From NCBI RefSeq assembly GCF_016920785.2, contig NW_024609857.1:135453589-135517588 (forward strand): DNA of 64,000 nucleotides, written 5' to 3'. Positions 1 to 11,307 of this stretch are shown one piece after another. The position numbers and the translations under genes are program-made. This DNA is from Ixodes scapularis (taxonomy: Eukaryota > Arthropoda > Arachnida > Ixodida > Ixodidae). Numbering within the stretch: position 1 is the stretch's first letter; each line of letters begins with the position of its first letter. The notes beneath the pieces are model-generated. The model did not search any database. It was not told where the DNA came from and saw only the letters and a program-made list of their open reading frames with translations.

Positions 1-364
1 CGGGGCGCCGCCGCCGTCGTCTGACCGGCGCACTCGTCTATACGTCTGCCTGCGCTTTTTCAGGAGTTTCCCTTTGGGCTCTAAAAATTGCCTATTGATC
101 TTAGTTTTTGTTATACTTCAAACAAAGATGAATACGTTACTTTTAGATGTCATAGGAAGCTTCCGAAAGCGCGCAAGCACCACGTTATAAATAAGGGCCA
201 GTCACGTAATAAATAAGGGCCACTTTTCCGCGGCGCCGGCGGGCACCTACTACAAATTCGCGTAGCGTCGTAAATATAGCTCGAAACATTTTTTTTTTCG
301 TTGTAATATAGTTTTATGACATCCTTTTTCCATCTAAGCTGTTTAAAAAAAATGTTTCTTTTTT
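1..364. other. No gene seen; short tandem duplication
   Basis: I see no coding signal or recognisable element here. A short direct duplication (ATAAATAAGGGCC, period 22 bases) lies at 187-222. The 3' portion of the neighbouring minus-strand LINE may extend into the right end of this stretch. Confidence 0.5.
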
Positions 365-393
365 CCTTTGCATGTGTCCTTTAAGGATGCTCT

Positions 394-1492
394 GGAGGGA
401 GGATAACCATTCCGGGTAAGACGATGTGTTTAGTGAACTTTCCATGTCCAGGCGGGCTTTATGCCAGTTAGTAATGTGGTTCTGTCTGATACGCCTGCGT
501 AATGTACTTGTGAGGCCTATTCGCAGGTTGATTTGAATAATGCAGGGGTCACTTTCGAGAGAATCTTCGGTATTTTCCCAGTGTGGCTCGTCTGGGCCTT
601 TGTGCCACGTGAGGCCCGGTTTCGTATCGGCTTCTTTGCTGTTGCCAGTTCTCGTTGGAAGCGTGAAATTGTTGAGAGCGGTGAAGACTTCTTAACGAAA
701 AAATAGAGTGCAGGCGAGCTGGTGTAAGTTGAACATGATTGTAAACCTGAGACTGGGGCAGAAAAGAGAACACAACAGAGAAAAAAGAGGAGGCAACGTC
801 TCAACCGTTGCCTCCTCTTTTTCTACCTTCTGTTCTGTTGAGACGTTGCCTCCTCTTTTTCTACCTTCTGTTGTGTTCTCTTTTCTGCCCCAGTCTCAGG
901 TTTACAATCATGTTCAAGACTTCTTTTTGCATGAAACTTTCGAGTTTGCGGCATCTTGGATTGGTTCTTTTGCAGTTCCAAGCTATGTTGGGGGCATTGA
1001 AGTCCCCTGCTATGAGGAAGTGCTGACCTGGAGAGTGCCATTGCTGCAGGTACCGGTGCCGAGGAGGAAATACGTCAAGTTGTTTTGATAGCAACCAGTA
1101 GGTGTTGATGAAGTGTATCGTGATGCCGTTAATGAGGCTTTCCGTTTGCACCTGTTTTATGTGGGAGGAGTTCATGTGTGTTGTGTCGTATTGGATTGTA
1201 GGGTGGTGCCTGCGCACATACGTTACTGTCATGCCCGGCGCTTGGGGAGCAGGATGATGCTGGGATGATTTGCGGGAGATGGATGGCTAACTGTAATGAT
1301 CGTAGCCAGGGAGAGAGAAAATGCCATATTTGTCTCTTGGAGGAGGATGATATCCGGGGGACACTTATGATGGAGAATATATTGGGTGAAAATAGCTTTT
1401 TTCTTCCGGAAGCCGCGACAGTTACACTGCCATATCGTAGGATAATCGGTAGCTGTGTGGTACCTATTCATGATTGTCCAAGTCCATTTCAT
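394..1492 (-). pseudogene. LINE ORF2 endonuclease domain, disrupted
   Basis: The N-terminus at 1492 carries QCNCRGFRKK followed by DIILLQETN, the first conserved blocks of the APE-like LINE endonuclease. The canonical W of WNCRG is changed to C. A frameshift near 1230 moves the frame, and LIAGDFNAPNIAWN, the second active-site block, follows around 1010-970. After a hairpin insert the protein resumes at about 680-395 (FTLPTRTGNSKEAD, TWHKGP, then a basic tail). The expected reverse transcriptase does not follow. The copy is non-functional. Confidence 0.7.
693..915. mobile_element. Hairpin insert inside the LINE endonuclease
   Basis: Arms 731-778 and 868-915 are perfect 48-bp inverted complements. 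They continue inward with small indels to about 805/837. The loop side holds a partial direct duplication of the GTTGCCTCCTC segment. The insert is bounded by a 9-bp direct repeat AAGACTTCT (684-692 and 916-924), which looks like a target-site duplication. About 38 unpaired bases lie between the left duplication and the left arm. One strand of each arm is purine-rich. Similar hairpins are at 5883-5977 and 40690-40808. Confidence 0.6.
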
Positions 1493-1539
1493 TTGATGTG
1501 GTTTGCGCGCGTTTGCGGGGAGGACAGTTGTCGCCTAGG

Positions 1540-2669
1540 CTAGTTGGCGGCCGATTTCTTGTGCAATGTGCGGCATAAGTGAGCAGTTAGTGTTGTTGTG
1601 AGTGTGGGTGTCAGATCCATAATGATTTTTCGTATGAGGGATACCGTGTCATTGGTATTGTTCTCCGGGGGCGGGAGCGTTGCAGGGCGTAGGAGAGGTG
1701 GTTGTGGTGGGGGGTGATAATGTGGGTGAGAAGGAGAGAGGAGCCACTGAGTCACTCACCTGTCCAGTGAAGGGTGGTGTGTCGGTGTTGGTCCAGGTTA
1801 GTGGCGGTCGAAGGGCCTGGGGAGTAGAGGGTCGATTTGGTTGAGGCCAAGTACGTCGAGGTGGTGGCTGCTGTGTTTGTTGCTCTGGTTGGGCACCTGG
1901 GGAGGGTTCCGGCTTTTGTCATTGTCGGCCTTGCGGTGTGTAGGACCCGGCCCGGTGCTTTGGGGTGCTCTGTCTTGTATTGCGGGGCTTCTGAGAATCG
2001 TGCTGGGGCCTGATGGGTAGAAGACTCATTGGCGAGTGCCGAGAAACGATCGCGTGTTTTTAGGCGAGGCCAGTGAGCGTTGTCCTTGCTGGAGGAAGGG
2101 GGTTGCGTCGGCTTCCGCTCGCGTGGGTTTCGGCTGCGTTGAATTCATGCCTGGAGATGCGCCTGGAGAGTGGTGCAGGTTGGCGTCGTTGCACTGTGGT
2201 CGGCTCCGCAGTTTAGACAGCAGAGTATGCATTCTTGTTCTGGGATTTTGTTGCCCGGCGTTGGTGGGAAACGTTGACCGCAGTGTTTGCAGAAGCAGTG
2301 AGCTTGTTTGGGGGCGTACATCAGCTTGGTGGCCGATGCGAAAGCAGTGCTTGCACTGTGGGGTGCGGACTCTTGGTGGGTAAATCCGGTAGCGTGTGAG
2401 GGCGAAGATTGGGACACATGGCTGGGGATGTAGGAGCTTAGGTCAATGCTGGTGTTAAATTTCACGAAGAGAGTAGTCGCGTGGGCTTGGCTAGGCGTCG
2501 GGAATCGGAATTTTGATTCCATGTCGAATGATGCTGCGTCCATGTTGTTGGGAGGGAGCGCCGCAGCTGCCGCGGCCGGTGGCGCGCGGCGAGCGGCTAG
2601 CCGGTCACGCTGGTTTGGGCGGTCAGGCTTAGCGCAGCAGTAGTGAAGGTTTGGTCGCAGTTGAGACAA
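1540..2669 (-). pseudogene. LINE ORF1 (gag-like), broken
   Basis: The frame 2669-2145 (174 codons) ends in a cysteine/histidine-rich segment with paired cysteines (CFCKHCGQR, then CILCCLNCGADH). This fits the zinc-knuckle region of a LINE ORF1 nucleic-acid-binding protein. An alanine-rich stretch precedes it. A second frame at 1755-1540 is proline-rich and ends just before the ORF2 start, as expected for the ORF1 C-terminus. The two are separated by frameshifts or stops. No RRM or coiled coil was recognised. Confidence 0.55.
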
Positions 2670-2700
2670 TGCGAACTTGTTTGTGCCGAAACTGGTATCC

Positions 2701-3462
2701 AGGGGTGTCGGACGTTGTTAGAGACCTCTGTAGAGTTCTGGATGGGGTTCCGAGACCAGGAACCGGGACATTCGGCGATTGAAACGGGAGTCTAATGTGC
2801 CGCTCGCTTCTTCGGTCCGAGGTTGCCAGTCCATCCGTGACAAAGAGCTCGATGTTTCACTTGCGAACGTCACGCTTAGTGTCACATAGCAGACTTTATC
2901 TTTAGAACCACAGATATGGTTAAGGAGGCCGAAAACGATTAAGCTTGATACTTGTTTTGTGCTAAGTGACTGCCTGAATTGTTTTCCAAGGCCACTTACC
3001 CGTTTGAGGCGGCTCAGGAGGCGGCTCAGCTGTCGAAATGAAAAGATATCAATTATTTTAAAGACAAGTTCCTGCTTTTAACAATACGGTTAATTTATAT
3101 TCGTGGAGTAGTGTATGAACGTGTTAAATTATGCTAACTTTGACAGTTAATGGAACGATCATTATCGTTTTGCCGTATTTTAGGCTACTCTTCAAATTCC
3201 TTGCCACGCTTCATACGATTCACGGACATCCGGAAACTCGCGGACGTATTTAGAGGCAACACAGTGAAATGCTGTCAAGCATCACTGAATAAAGTAGAAT
3301 AAAATTGTTTCTTTTTCTCACACGAGGCGTATCATTTTTTACTAATTGCCTCAGACTATTACGACGATTACCACTGAAGGAAAATTATAATGAGCCTGCT
3401 AAAACTAATCATTCTCAAGTTCATTGATATTTTGCTGAATTACCCAATCATAAGCGAGCATC
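2701..3462. other. No gene seen
   Basis: AT-leaning sequence with no recognised element. It could include the 5' untranslated part of the LINE to its left. Confidence 0.4.
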
Positions 3463-3870
3463 CTGTCTAGAGCGCGGCAACGGAGCACTCCGGACTGCGC
3501 GTGCGATATCTGACGGCGTACGTTGGGGCCGAGATAGCGCGCCTCTGATCATGGCACCGCCATTATGCAGAGCTGGGCAGATGCCAACGTTTGTTTTGAC
3601 CCCTCTGCATAGTCCACCAACCGCCAGAGAAGCTCTCAGCACCTCCAGGCTACGAAATCAAGGCGCTCGGTGTGGCGGCCCACGCGCCTGCATTTTCGTG
3701 CGTTCTTCTGAGAGGAGTGCAGCCGCTGAAATCGCGCGCTTGCTTCCGTTCTACCGCGAAACCGCTCATGGGGTGCGCGGGAAGCTACGCATTTTTTTGC
3801 TTGCGTGTAGTGCTTCCTCACCTCTACAAATTCAAGTGCTTGTTATCTCTGCGCTTTCAATAAATTGCTT
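3463..3870 (+). repeat. LTR-like dispersed repeat, copy 1
   Basis: This segment is about 75-80% similar by eye to the reverse complement of about 6580-6953. It begins TGTCTAGAGCGCGG and ends near an AATAAA signal (about 3858) followed by CACAATG. A 5' TG start, a polyadenylation signal near the 3' end and about 400-bp length suggest a solo LTR, but no target duplication or neighbouring primer site was identified. An alternative is long terminal inverted repeats of one larger element spanning to 6953. Confidence 0.45.
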
Positions 3871-4260
3871 TCACAATGAGAACAACACCGCGGTTTTTGA
3901 TACCAAGGTAATGGAAGTGGGTCGGACACAAAAATTATTCCGTTCCTTAAAGCTTCCTGTCAGTTGGGCAAGCAGCACCAAGCTCCTATTGACTCTACAA
4001 ATTGAAATATTTAATGTCTGATTGAATCTTCCAATATTTAGCATGTCTCCAGACGCTTGGGTTTTTACGCAAATATTTTAATCCATTTAACTTCGATTTA
4101 AAGCGAAGTCATAAAAAAGTGAAGGAAAAGAAAGAGACAAATCTAGAGAGAAAATAATTTCACGTGTTCATGCTGAAGCATGTGATGTGGCAGCTGGCTT
4201 AGTAGCGGATAGGACCGCCTTGAGCCGCTTTCTGGCTGACGACCCTCGTCGGACGCGAGT

Positions 4261-4441
4261 TAAGCGCGAAACACATGTACGACGAAACCGTCCGATCCGA
4301 CGTGCGAACTGCCGGAATGACCTTCGGGGGCGAGGGTTTTCGTAGCACCGGAGAGCGTTGAAAACCCTCGCCTCTGACCGTCGTATTGCCTGATCGGACG
4401 TCGGATCGGGCGGTTTCGTCGTACATATGTTTCGCGCTTTA
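4261..4441. mobile_element. Palindromic MITE-like element
   Basis: The ends read TAAGCGCGAAACACATGTAC and the complement of TAAAGCGCGAAACATATGTA. The arms pair over about 45 bases at the outside and again around GCGAGGGTTTTC near the centre (about 4351), so nearly the whole 181 bp can fold. It abuts the C-terminal end of the Tc1 transposase relic. A TA target duplication is possible but not clean. Confidence 0.5.
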
Positions 4442-5240
4442 TACGAAGAGTCAACGAAGAGTCGATCTTGGCGCAAATTTTCTTATTCGAGTTTCGAGGC
4501 TTCCCATAGCTGTTCAGTGGTCACCGTTGCAATCTCTCGCTTCTTAGAAAGAGTTTTTTTTTATTATTTTACCCAAGACACTTTCATTTATATTAAGGTC
4601 TGGAGACCTCGCTGGCCAGTCAAGCCTCATGACTCCCAAGGTGTAGAGGAGGTGGGTTACTGAGCTCGCCGTGTGGATAGGTGCACCGTCCTGCTGGAGT
4701 AGAAACTTGCCCTCTGCGAAAGGCCCATCCAAAACATATGTTAGCAAGACTTGCTCCATGATATCCGAATAGCTTTCTGACGTCTTCTGTCGAAATATCC
4801 TGTGCAGGTGACCGAGGTTGTCGTGGCTGATGGCGCCCCAATCGTGGACGCACGTGCGCCCGCGGGAACGCACGTCCCATATAAAGCCATTCTCATACCC
4901 GCGGGAAGATCATTGCAACTATCAATGCGTCGTGCAGCCTTTTCCGAATGGCTGAGACGCTGACATTTCCTAGCTAAAGTTCGTCCCTTATCTCTCGTGC
5001 GCTCAGAAAAGGGTCTACGACGTATGCTGCGACAATCAGCTTCTCCTCTTCCGTCGACGTCGCTCTTCGTCGCCCACCACGCGGAAGATCAGCTATGCCG
5101 ACCTCTCGGTAATAAACTTGCAGAACTCAACTAACTGTAGCCATAGGGCTCCCTGTCAGCTGGCATAATGCTCTGTGAGACATGGCACGCCCCATTAAAG
5201 CAATAGCTCTTCGCTCATCGGGTGTCAATCGGGGAGCCAT
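4430..5240 (-). pseudogene. Tc1-like transposase, internally deleted
   Basis: Starting at 5240 (minus) the frame gives MAPRLTPDERRAIALMGR, a helix-turn-helix start typical of Tc1-group transposases, with in-frame stops soon after. The first roughly 110 residues are followed by an internal deletion that removes the linker and the first catalytic Asp. The catalytic end is clear: HDWGAISHDNLGHL, YVLDGPF, LLQQDGAPIHTA (second Asp), then DWPARSPDLNINES (Glu). A frameshift near 4545 leads into the expected tail (TTEQLWEASKLE). Full-length members are about 340 residues; this one spans roughly 270 codons with several lesions. It is dead. Confidence 0.85.
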
Positions 5241-5259
5241 CGTTTAATAAAAGAAAATC

Positions 5260-5882
5260 ATAGAGTTCGGTATTTACACCTTGATGCTCCGGATTACGCT
5301 ACGAATCTACTGCGGCTCTGATTCTGTTTGATTATATCAGGAGGTTGTAGTGGAACACCCCTCTATGTGTTTTGTTTTTTTAGTGTTAGAAGAAAATATA
5401 TTAGTGGTGTCTTCGCCTGTTTCGCCACAAGCGTCATAAAATGACAGCATATACGCTTTTTTTCTGACGATACCACACCGAGCATTACTAAATGAACGCC
5501 GAACTGCGTATCACGTCAACAGTAGTCAGGTAACACAGCAGACCCTCGCGATGAGGACAAGATCAACATAACTATACTCCGTCTGACCCTTCGATAGACG
5601 TCAAAGCTACGAGCCATCAGGTCCAATCTTGGGCTAAGTATAAATCACGTGGTACGTTGCTTCCAAGATACGTATGTCCGAGCAATCTACCACGTGAATT
5701 CTAGCTGGCGCGCCATTTGACCTGCCCGCTTGTAACTTTGGCTCTCAGTACAGCGTAGGGCGATGTAAAGTATATGGTCCAATGAAGCGCACTTGAAGCG
5801 CTACAACGTTTGAGCACATAAACCAGGAGGAGGCGGGCAGGGATTGCTTGAAGAAACGCTTATTACCGAAAAGGTACAAAAC
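5260..5882. other. No gene seen
   Basis: This should contain the 5' flank and terminal repeat of the Tc1 relic, but I could not match a terminal repeat on the other side. No other feature recognised. Confidence 0.4.
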
Positions 5883-5977
5883 TTGAAAGTATAAAACAGA
5901 GAGGACGAGGACGGGAGCAGGACATCTTTGAAAGATGTCCTGTTCCCGTCCTCGTCCTCTCTGTTTTATACTTTCAA
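5883..5977. repeat. Near-perfect 47-bp-arm hairpin
   Basis: The sequence 5883-5929 is the reverse complement of 5931-5977 with one mismatch and almost no loop. The upper strand of the left arm is purine-rich (GAGAGGACGAGGACGGGAGC). Its structure resembles the hairpins at 731-915 and 40690-40808. It could be transcribed as a long hairpin RNA, but nothing in the sequence proves that. Confidence 0.8.
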
Positions 5978-6579
5978 TTTTTGTAACTATTAACCAACAC
6001 GCTCGTTTTTAATTGTTACCGAAAAGGAAAATTTAAACTTTAACGTGGTTATACTTGGGGACAACTTGCTGTGGCGAAACAAAATGAGGGGGAAAGTGGG
6101 CGCAAAGTGAATGGCGCACTTTCTCCTCTATCATCTTCTTCATTGCAGCACGAAGTTATCCAGGAGTATAGTGACTTGCCAATTCTTCAAAGGTTTTCGG
6201 CAATTTCCAGGGTCACTTGTGCGACTTTCACTTCAAGCTATGCGGAAAATGAAAGCCGCTAATATCTTACAGCTCTTTCATGCGGCTCATTTTAGGCACT
6301 CAAATATTTTATTCAAGTGCTCGTAATTTATTCTTAATGATTGGACTTCTACATCAGGCATTAAGTTATCCACATATTAGTCTCATGCAGCGATAGAGGT
6401 ATCACATTCTGGCTTCAAAACAGCAAACCCATAAAACAGCCGTTCTTCAGAGTCCCATTGCATATGAGGTGGGTATGTTTGGCTTGCTTTTATTACCTAA
6501 AAATATGTAAGTTGGTCATTTATTAGTCTCTGAGTCCTATGCAAAAAATAGATGGCAGTGAGATGATTGAATTGTTGGT
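5978..6579. other. No gene seen
   Basis: Short unrelated open frames only; no recognised repeat or coding motif. Confidence 0.4.
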
Positions 6580-6953
6580 TTTAATAAAGAAAATGCTACA
6601 GAGATAACAATCACTTGAATTGGTAGCGTCGAGAAAGCCACACAAGAAAATGCGTAGCTTCCCGCGCACCCCATGAGCGGTTTCGCGCTAGTACGGAAGC
6701 AAGCATGCAAGTTCAGCGGCTGCACTTCTTTCAGAAGAACGCATGATAATGCAGGCGCTTGGGCCGCCACGCCGAACCCCTTGATTTCGTAGCCTGGAAA
6801 TGCCGAGCGCTCCTCTGGCGGTTGGTGGAGTCTGCATGAGGGTCGCTGCATAATGGTGGTGCAGGCTCAGAAGCACGCTATCTCGGCCCCAGCGTCCGCC
6901 GGCAGATGGCGTACTCGCAGTCCGGAGCGCACCTTCCCGCGCTCTAGACAGTA
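6580..6953 (-). repeat. LTR-like dispersed repeat, copy 2 (inverted)
   Basis: Reverse complement of the 3463-3870 repeat with scattered differences. On the minus strand it begins TGTCTAGAGCGCGG at 6953 and runs through CGGACTGCG, the segment CCACCAACCGCC, and GGGGTGCGCGGGAAGCTACG. The AT-rich 3' end has a degenerate polyadenylation signal. Confidence 0.45.
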
Positions 6954-9292
6954 CATGCCACGGTTTAGGCCAGTCGCTAAACTAGCCGATGAAGAGTGCC
7001 GAGAGCGTATAAGTAATAAGTTTCACGTGCAACACAATTGCCAAAAGATTTTATTTTTTATTTTCTTTTATTTTAAAGTTTTTGTTTTTGTTGTGTATTT
7101 AACTTAATACATACTGCGGCCAGTAGCTGAACCAAGAAGTATAGAAGAAAAACTTATAGAGAAATTAGACAGTATGTGCTTTGCAAAATACCAGCATGAT
7201 AATAATAATCGAGTTTCATAAAATTCCAGCAAAACATCTGTATGTGTGTAATAAATCCGCTTGCTTTTGGACATCTTCTTTAAGCTCCGTTGCGCTGATT
7301 TCAGTCATAAAAAAATATGTTCGAATCGAGTGACTATCTCACTCCGCCTTCTTGAGTACACGTTTTTCTTTGAATCAGAGCGTACCTATTTCCACAAGCC
7401 AATATCACCAATCAAGCAGTGCCTAAAGCAAAACGTCCTGGTGTTCATCCAATTTCTTTCTGCGTATCACCGCCGTCTAACTCAAGCAAGCGCGGATTGT
7501 GCGCCTGGACCTCACGTTTATAGCCTGTTGTATCTATGTGTACTTTACCAGTTGTTTTAGACTCCGATCTGACCGATAAGGAAAGTCATGTAGAAAAGTA
7601 GGAATTTGGGAACATTAAGTTGAATGTAAGCATAGCCTCCTATATACTGACAAAGCCCGGCAGATCGCCACGAGAAGCGGCCGCCGAAATGGAAAAGGTG
7701 GAGTGGCAGACAACGGATGAGAGGAGAGCCACGTGACTGGCGCCCCGCTGCGGCGAAACGCCGAAACACACTTTTCCCAAGCGAACAAGTGTGTTTCGGG
7801 TCTTTCGGGTCCTTGCCGCTGGAAAAGCTGTGCGCTGACGTTTAGGTTTTCAGAGAAATGCCTCTTTACTGCTCTGTGCTACCAGATCCTCGCGCTCCAA
7901 ATCTGCGATTGGGCACTCTGTGGCTTTGTCGTCGAACTGCCAGGCTTTGTGAATATAGAGGAGGCTATTATATAAAATAATAGCAATTGATCATTGGATC
8001 CACAATAGTCGCAAGCAGGATAATAATGGCAGGGCGTTTCTTTTGAAAGCCCGGCCAACAGCACGTGCTCGTTGTCTACAGCTCTTGCTTTGCCTGCACC
8101 TGCAGGCTCCTGTAGGAATTTTGCGCTTGAGGCGGGTACAAATAAAAGGCCTCTCTCTCGTTTTGATCGTATCGCTTACATAGTGGTTTCCTAAGAATCT
8201 ATATTGAAAGGTATGCTTGGATACATTAGATGGGTGTTTAAGAGAGCTTCGGAGTAGCAACTGGCTAAATGATTGAAGAGCGATTTTAAGTGCGGTAAGG
8301 TTGACATTACACCTTTTTTTCTTGGAGGGGGGGGGGGGGGGGGCTTTGCATTTGGGAACATTTTTGTCCTGCACCATTTTGACAGCAATCATTTTGTCCG
8401 GGACCATTTTGTATTACACCTGATCCGACACAGATATGCAGCGGATCTTGGCGACTCCAGCGACCTAATGGGGGCGCGCTGGTTAGGCAAAATGCTGGGT
8501 GAAAGGAGTTAGGCTTTAGCACTCAGAATTCCAACTGTTTTAGGCGTCATGCATTGCAGCGTATAGATTTAATGTTCAACATAAAAGCAAAACGTTGTTT
8601 TTTTCTTTTTTTTAAGCCGCAAATAGTTTTTACACAATGCGAAAGAGAGATGATGTGGCAGCAGAAAAATAATTACTCTAAACGACGCTTTTTTTTTTTT
8701 GCTTTATCTTGGTTCGCGTATTTGGTCCAAATGGACTTTTTGTTCATATTGAGGTAATAAATTTCGCGAAATGGAGGAAGCCGAAACTTCCAAGCAATTG
8801 TTAAGTAGATTGAAAGGCTATTTCGAAACAACTAAGTATCGTCCTCTTGAATTTCGTCAAAGGGCTGACAGTTGATCGCTTTGGCATCGTCCTGTTCACT
8901 TCGAACGTCATCATGGAGAATCCGTCTTAAGAAAAATCAGTGGCCTGTGGCGAAAGACAGACAAAATTGTGAAGCCAGGAACAGAAAACATTAAGGTGCA
9001 ATCTACTTGCGGCCCCCATCCCCGGAGTCATGCCGGGCGTCACAAGCCCCTAAAAAGAAGCAAGACTTAATCATCATCCTTTCCTGGAAATAGAGGTGGG
9101 GTGGCGGCCGCTCGCAATGATGCCGGAATGCTCAAGTTCTAACAAATGCACAGGACCACAAGTGTACAGGGATTGTACTTTTGCGTTAGAAAATGAAAGA
9201 GTGGATGTAGCAGTTACGTCGAGAACTCTCAGGAGCCTCAAAAAAAAAAACGACTTGATTATTCTCCTTCAACATATGTGGGTTCAAGTATG
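6954..9292. other. 2.3 kb without recognised genes
   Basis: No element with both ends could be defined. A 17-base G tract lies at 8327-8343, followed by a short self-similar stretch with repeated CATTTTGTCC/GGACCATTTTG motifs (8360-8415). The segment GCGACTCCAGCGACCTA at about 8451 recurs near 63280, suggesting an undefined dispersed repeat. Remaining open frames are short and unrecognised. Confidence 0.4.
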
Positions 9293-9300
9293 CGTGCACT

Positions 9301-10378
9301 TAGGGTAACCACCCGTCCCGCGACTCACGGGACTGTCCAGCATTGAGGGCTCGTGTTCCCCGACCCGCAAGAAATATGAAAATCTTCAAAATGTCCCGCA
9401 TTTGTCACTGACGTAAAATTCACTACGCAACTCACGGCGCTGACGAACAACGGCGCACGGGGAAGCGCGCAGATCCCTGGGGAACGCTATACGAATAGCG
9501 ATGGTACAACATTTTCTATCCAAGCATAGCGGGAAGCGACCGTCGTTCGTGCAGGAGCACTGACGCGCATGCGCCATTGTGCATCCCTTCCCTTGGTGGC
9601 AAAATATTGCAAAAAAAAAAGAAACATTGCTCACCAAAAGTTCAAAATAATTTTTTTTATTATATTCAAATCGTGCAGTGTCAATGCAAAAACATTGCTG
9701 TAAAAAACTTTTATTTTTTTATTGACGACTAAACAAGGCAAGAAAAGCGCAACTCAAAACGGACAAAAATAACAACATAAGGTTCAAAATTTGCATAGGA
9801 AAATGTTGGAAAAAATAAGAATCGTCAGGAAACCAGAAGCCTTTAAAGATTTACTGCTTCTTATATCCTTCTGATGCATTGAGTTCTGCAGCTGTCGATT
9901 TTATGTTTTCAACTTAGGCCCCTTTGGTCAGCATATATGGCATGGAAACTTAAAATATATCACTGGGAGTGAAAATTATTAGCTTAATTATCGTAATACA
10001 ATTTTCAGCTGTAAAATATGCTTTAGGTCAAGACAGGATATTAAGTGCGTTAGCAGAGCCACATTTCGTGGCGTGTGTTGATAAATTTCCCCAAATTGTT
10101 ACTTTTTTCCGTTATGTTTTTTTCCTTTTTTTAACCTGAGACTGATGAAGAAGGCAGAAACAAATGTTCCCTCCTCCTGCTCCAGTCTCGGGTTGAAAGG
10201 CATCATCGTATATTTCCACCAGCCAGTCCGACTGCACACTAAGCTTTTTTTTTGCAGTTGCCACCGTCGAAATAAAATACTGTTCTTCTCTTACACCCCC
10301 CTCCCCCCTCCCCCCCCCCCCCCCCCCCCCCCCGGTCAGCGTGTCCCGCGTTTCGCTAGCGGGAAGGTGGTCACCCTA
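9301..10378. mobile_element. Non-autonomous hAT element with 8-bp TSD
   Basis: The ends are TAGGGTAACCACC (9301) and the complement TAGGGTGACCACC (ending 10378). Both sides are flanked by the identical octamer CGTGCACT (9293-9300 and 10379-10386). An 8-bp target duplication with short terminal inverted repeats is the signature of the hAT superfamily. Subterminal GTCCCGC segments are also inverted. At 1,078 bp it has no transposase frame, so it would depend on an enzyme encoded elsewhere. It contains a C tract at about 10285-10333 and a small hairpin at about 10132-10197 (AACCTGAGACT and its near complement). Confidence 0.9.
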
Positions 10379-10386
10379 CGTGCACT

Positions 10387-11290
10387 CCACAGTATGGTTA
10401 TTTGTATCAAGAAAATATGATTGGAAAGCTAACCTACGGATATTCACCTGCGAGTTTATGTCTGATCTTTCTGACATGAGGTGGCTCTGTGAAGACCTCT
10501 TACAACTGACATTGCAAGGTCAAGTCGCTCGATGCTCCACTACCGTTGTTAGTGTCTCAAAACGTAGACAAAAATAAAAATGTCTATGGGAAATCAAAGA
10601 CTCACGAAGTCAGTAAGAATGCTTGGTGTTTATTTAAATGAACGCATATTTCACAAGATTGCGCCTGAACTAGAGGACGTACAACCAAACTATGACTTGT
10701 ACAATTGTTTTTATAGCCCACTATTGCATCTAAAAAAATTTTAAAATTCTAAAAATAAAAAAATGGGTTTTTGAGAAAGTTATCTTTAAACTTACGAAGT
10801 GTTACATCATACAATGCTGATGTGACGATAGTGAGATGCCTTGTTAGCAGATCTAAATTTCAATATTATATCTATAATCAGCATGTTGTGGGCATTGTAT
10901 AGATCTAAAGAAAATAAGTCACGTTAAGTTTAACCAACCTAGAAGTCAGTCAAATTAGACCAAGCATCAGCCTAAAATGTGAGTTTTACGTTTTGTTAAA
11001 AAATTAAAAAAGATGTATTAAGTGGTATTATACCCGTGTCTTCGTATTACCTACTGAATGATAATAAAGGACCTTTTTAAGGAGGTAAGAAATAATTAAC
11101 GGTAGCAGAAGGTGTTCTACATACGACCTACAACGGCAGGAAAAGAGGCCAATTTCCTCCGCAGCATCTTCTACGCTCCATAACTCGACAACAAAAAATA
11201 CGGAGAACTCGCGGTTTGTGTTTTCCTTTTTGAAAATGCCACCATAACATTTTTTTCTGGGGAGCTTAAAAAAGTGGAAGCTGCTTACAA
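10387..11290. other. No gene seen
   Basis: AT-rich sequence with no recognised element. The right end (from about 11275, ACAACTCCC) is similar to the sequence just before 12287, so it may belong to the following repeat family. Confidence 0.4.
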
Positions 11291-11307
11291 CTCCCTGTAA
11301 CGCCGAA

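Larger units (their letters stand above)
365..2700 (-). mobile_element. Decayed LINE (ORF1 plus endonuclease), minus strand
   Basis: Pieces of a non-LTR retrotransposon lie in order on the minus strand. They are an ORF1-like protein (about 2669-1540), the start of ORF2 with an APE-type endonuclease (1492 to about 940), and the endonuclease C-terminal part (about 690-370). The reverse transcriptase is absent, so the copy is truncated at its 3' side. The reading frame is broken by frameshifts and by a hairpin insert at 693-915. The endonuclease start resembles that of the LINE at 41.9-47.5 kb (NCRG or NCQG, then LLQETN), so the two probably belong to related families. Clade assignment is not possible without the reverse transcriptase. 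Confidence 0.75.
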
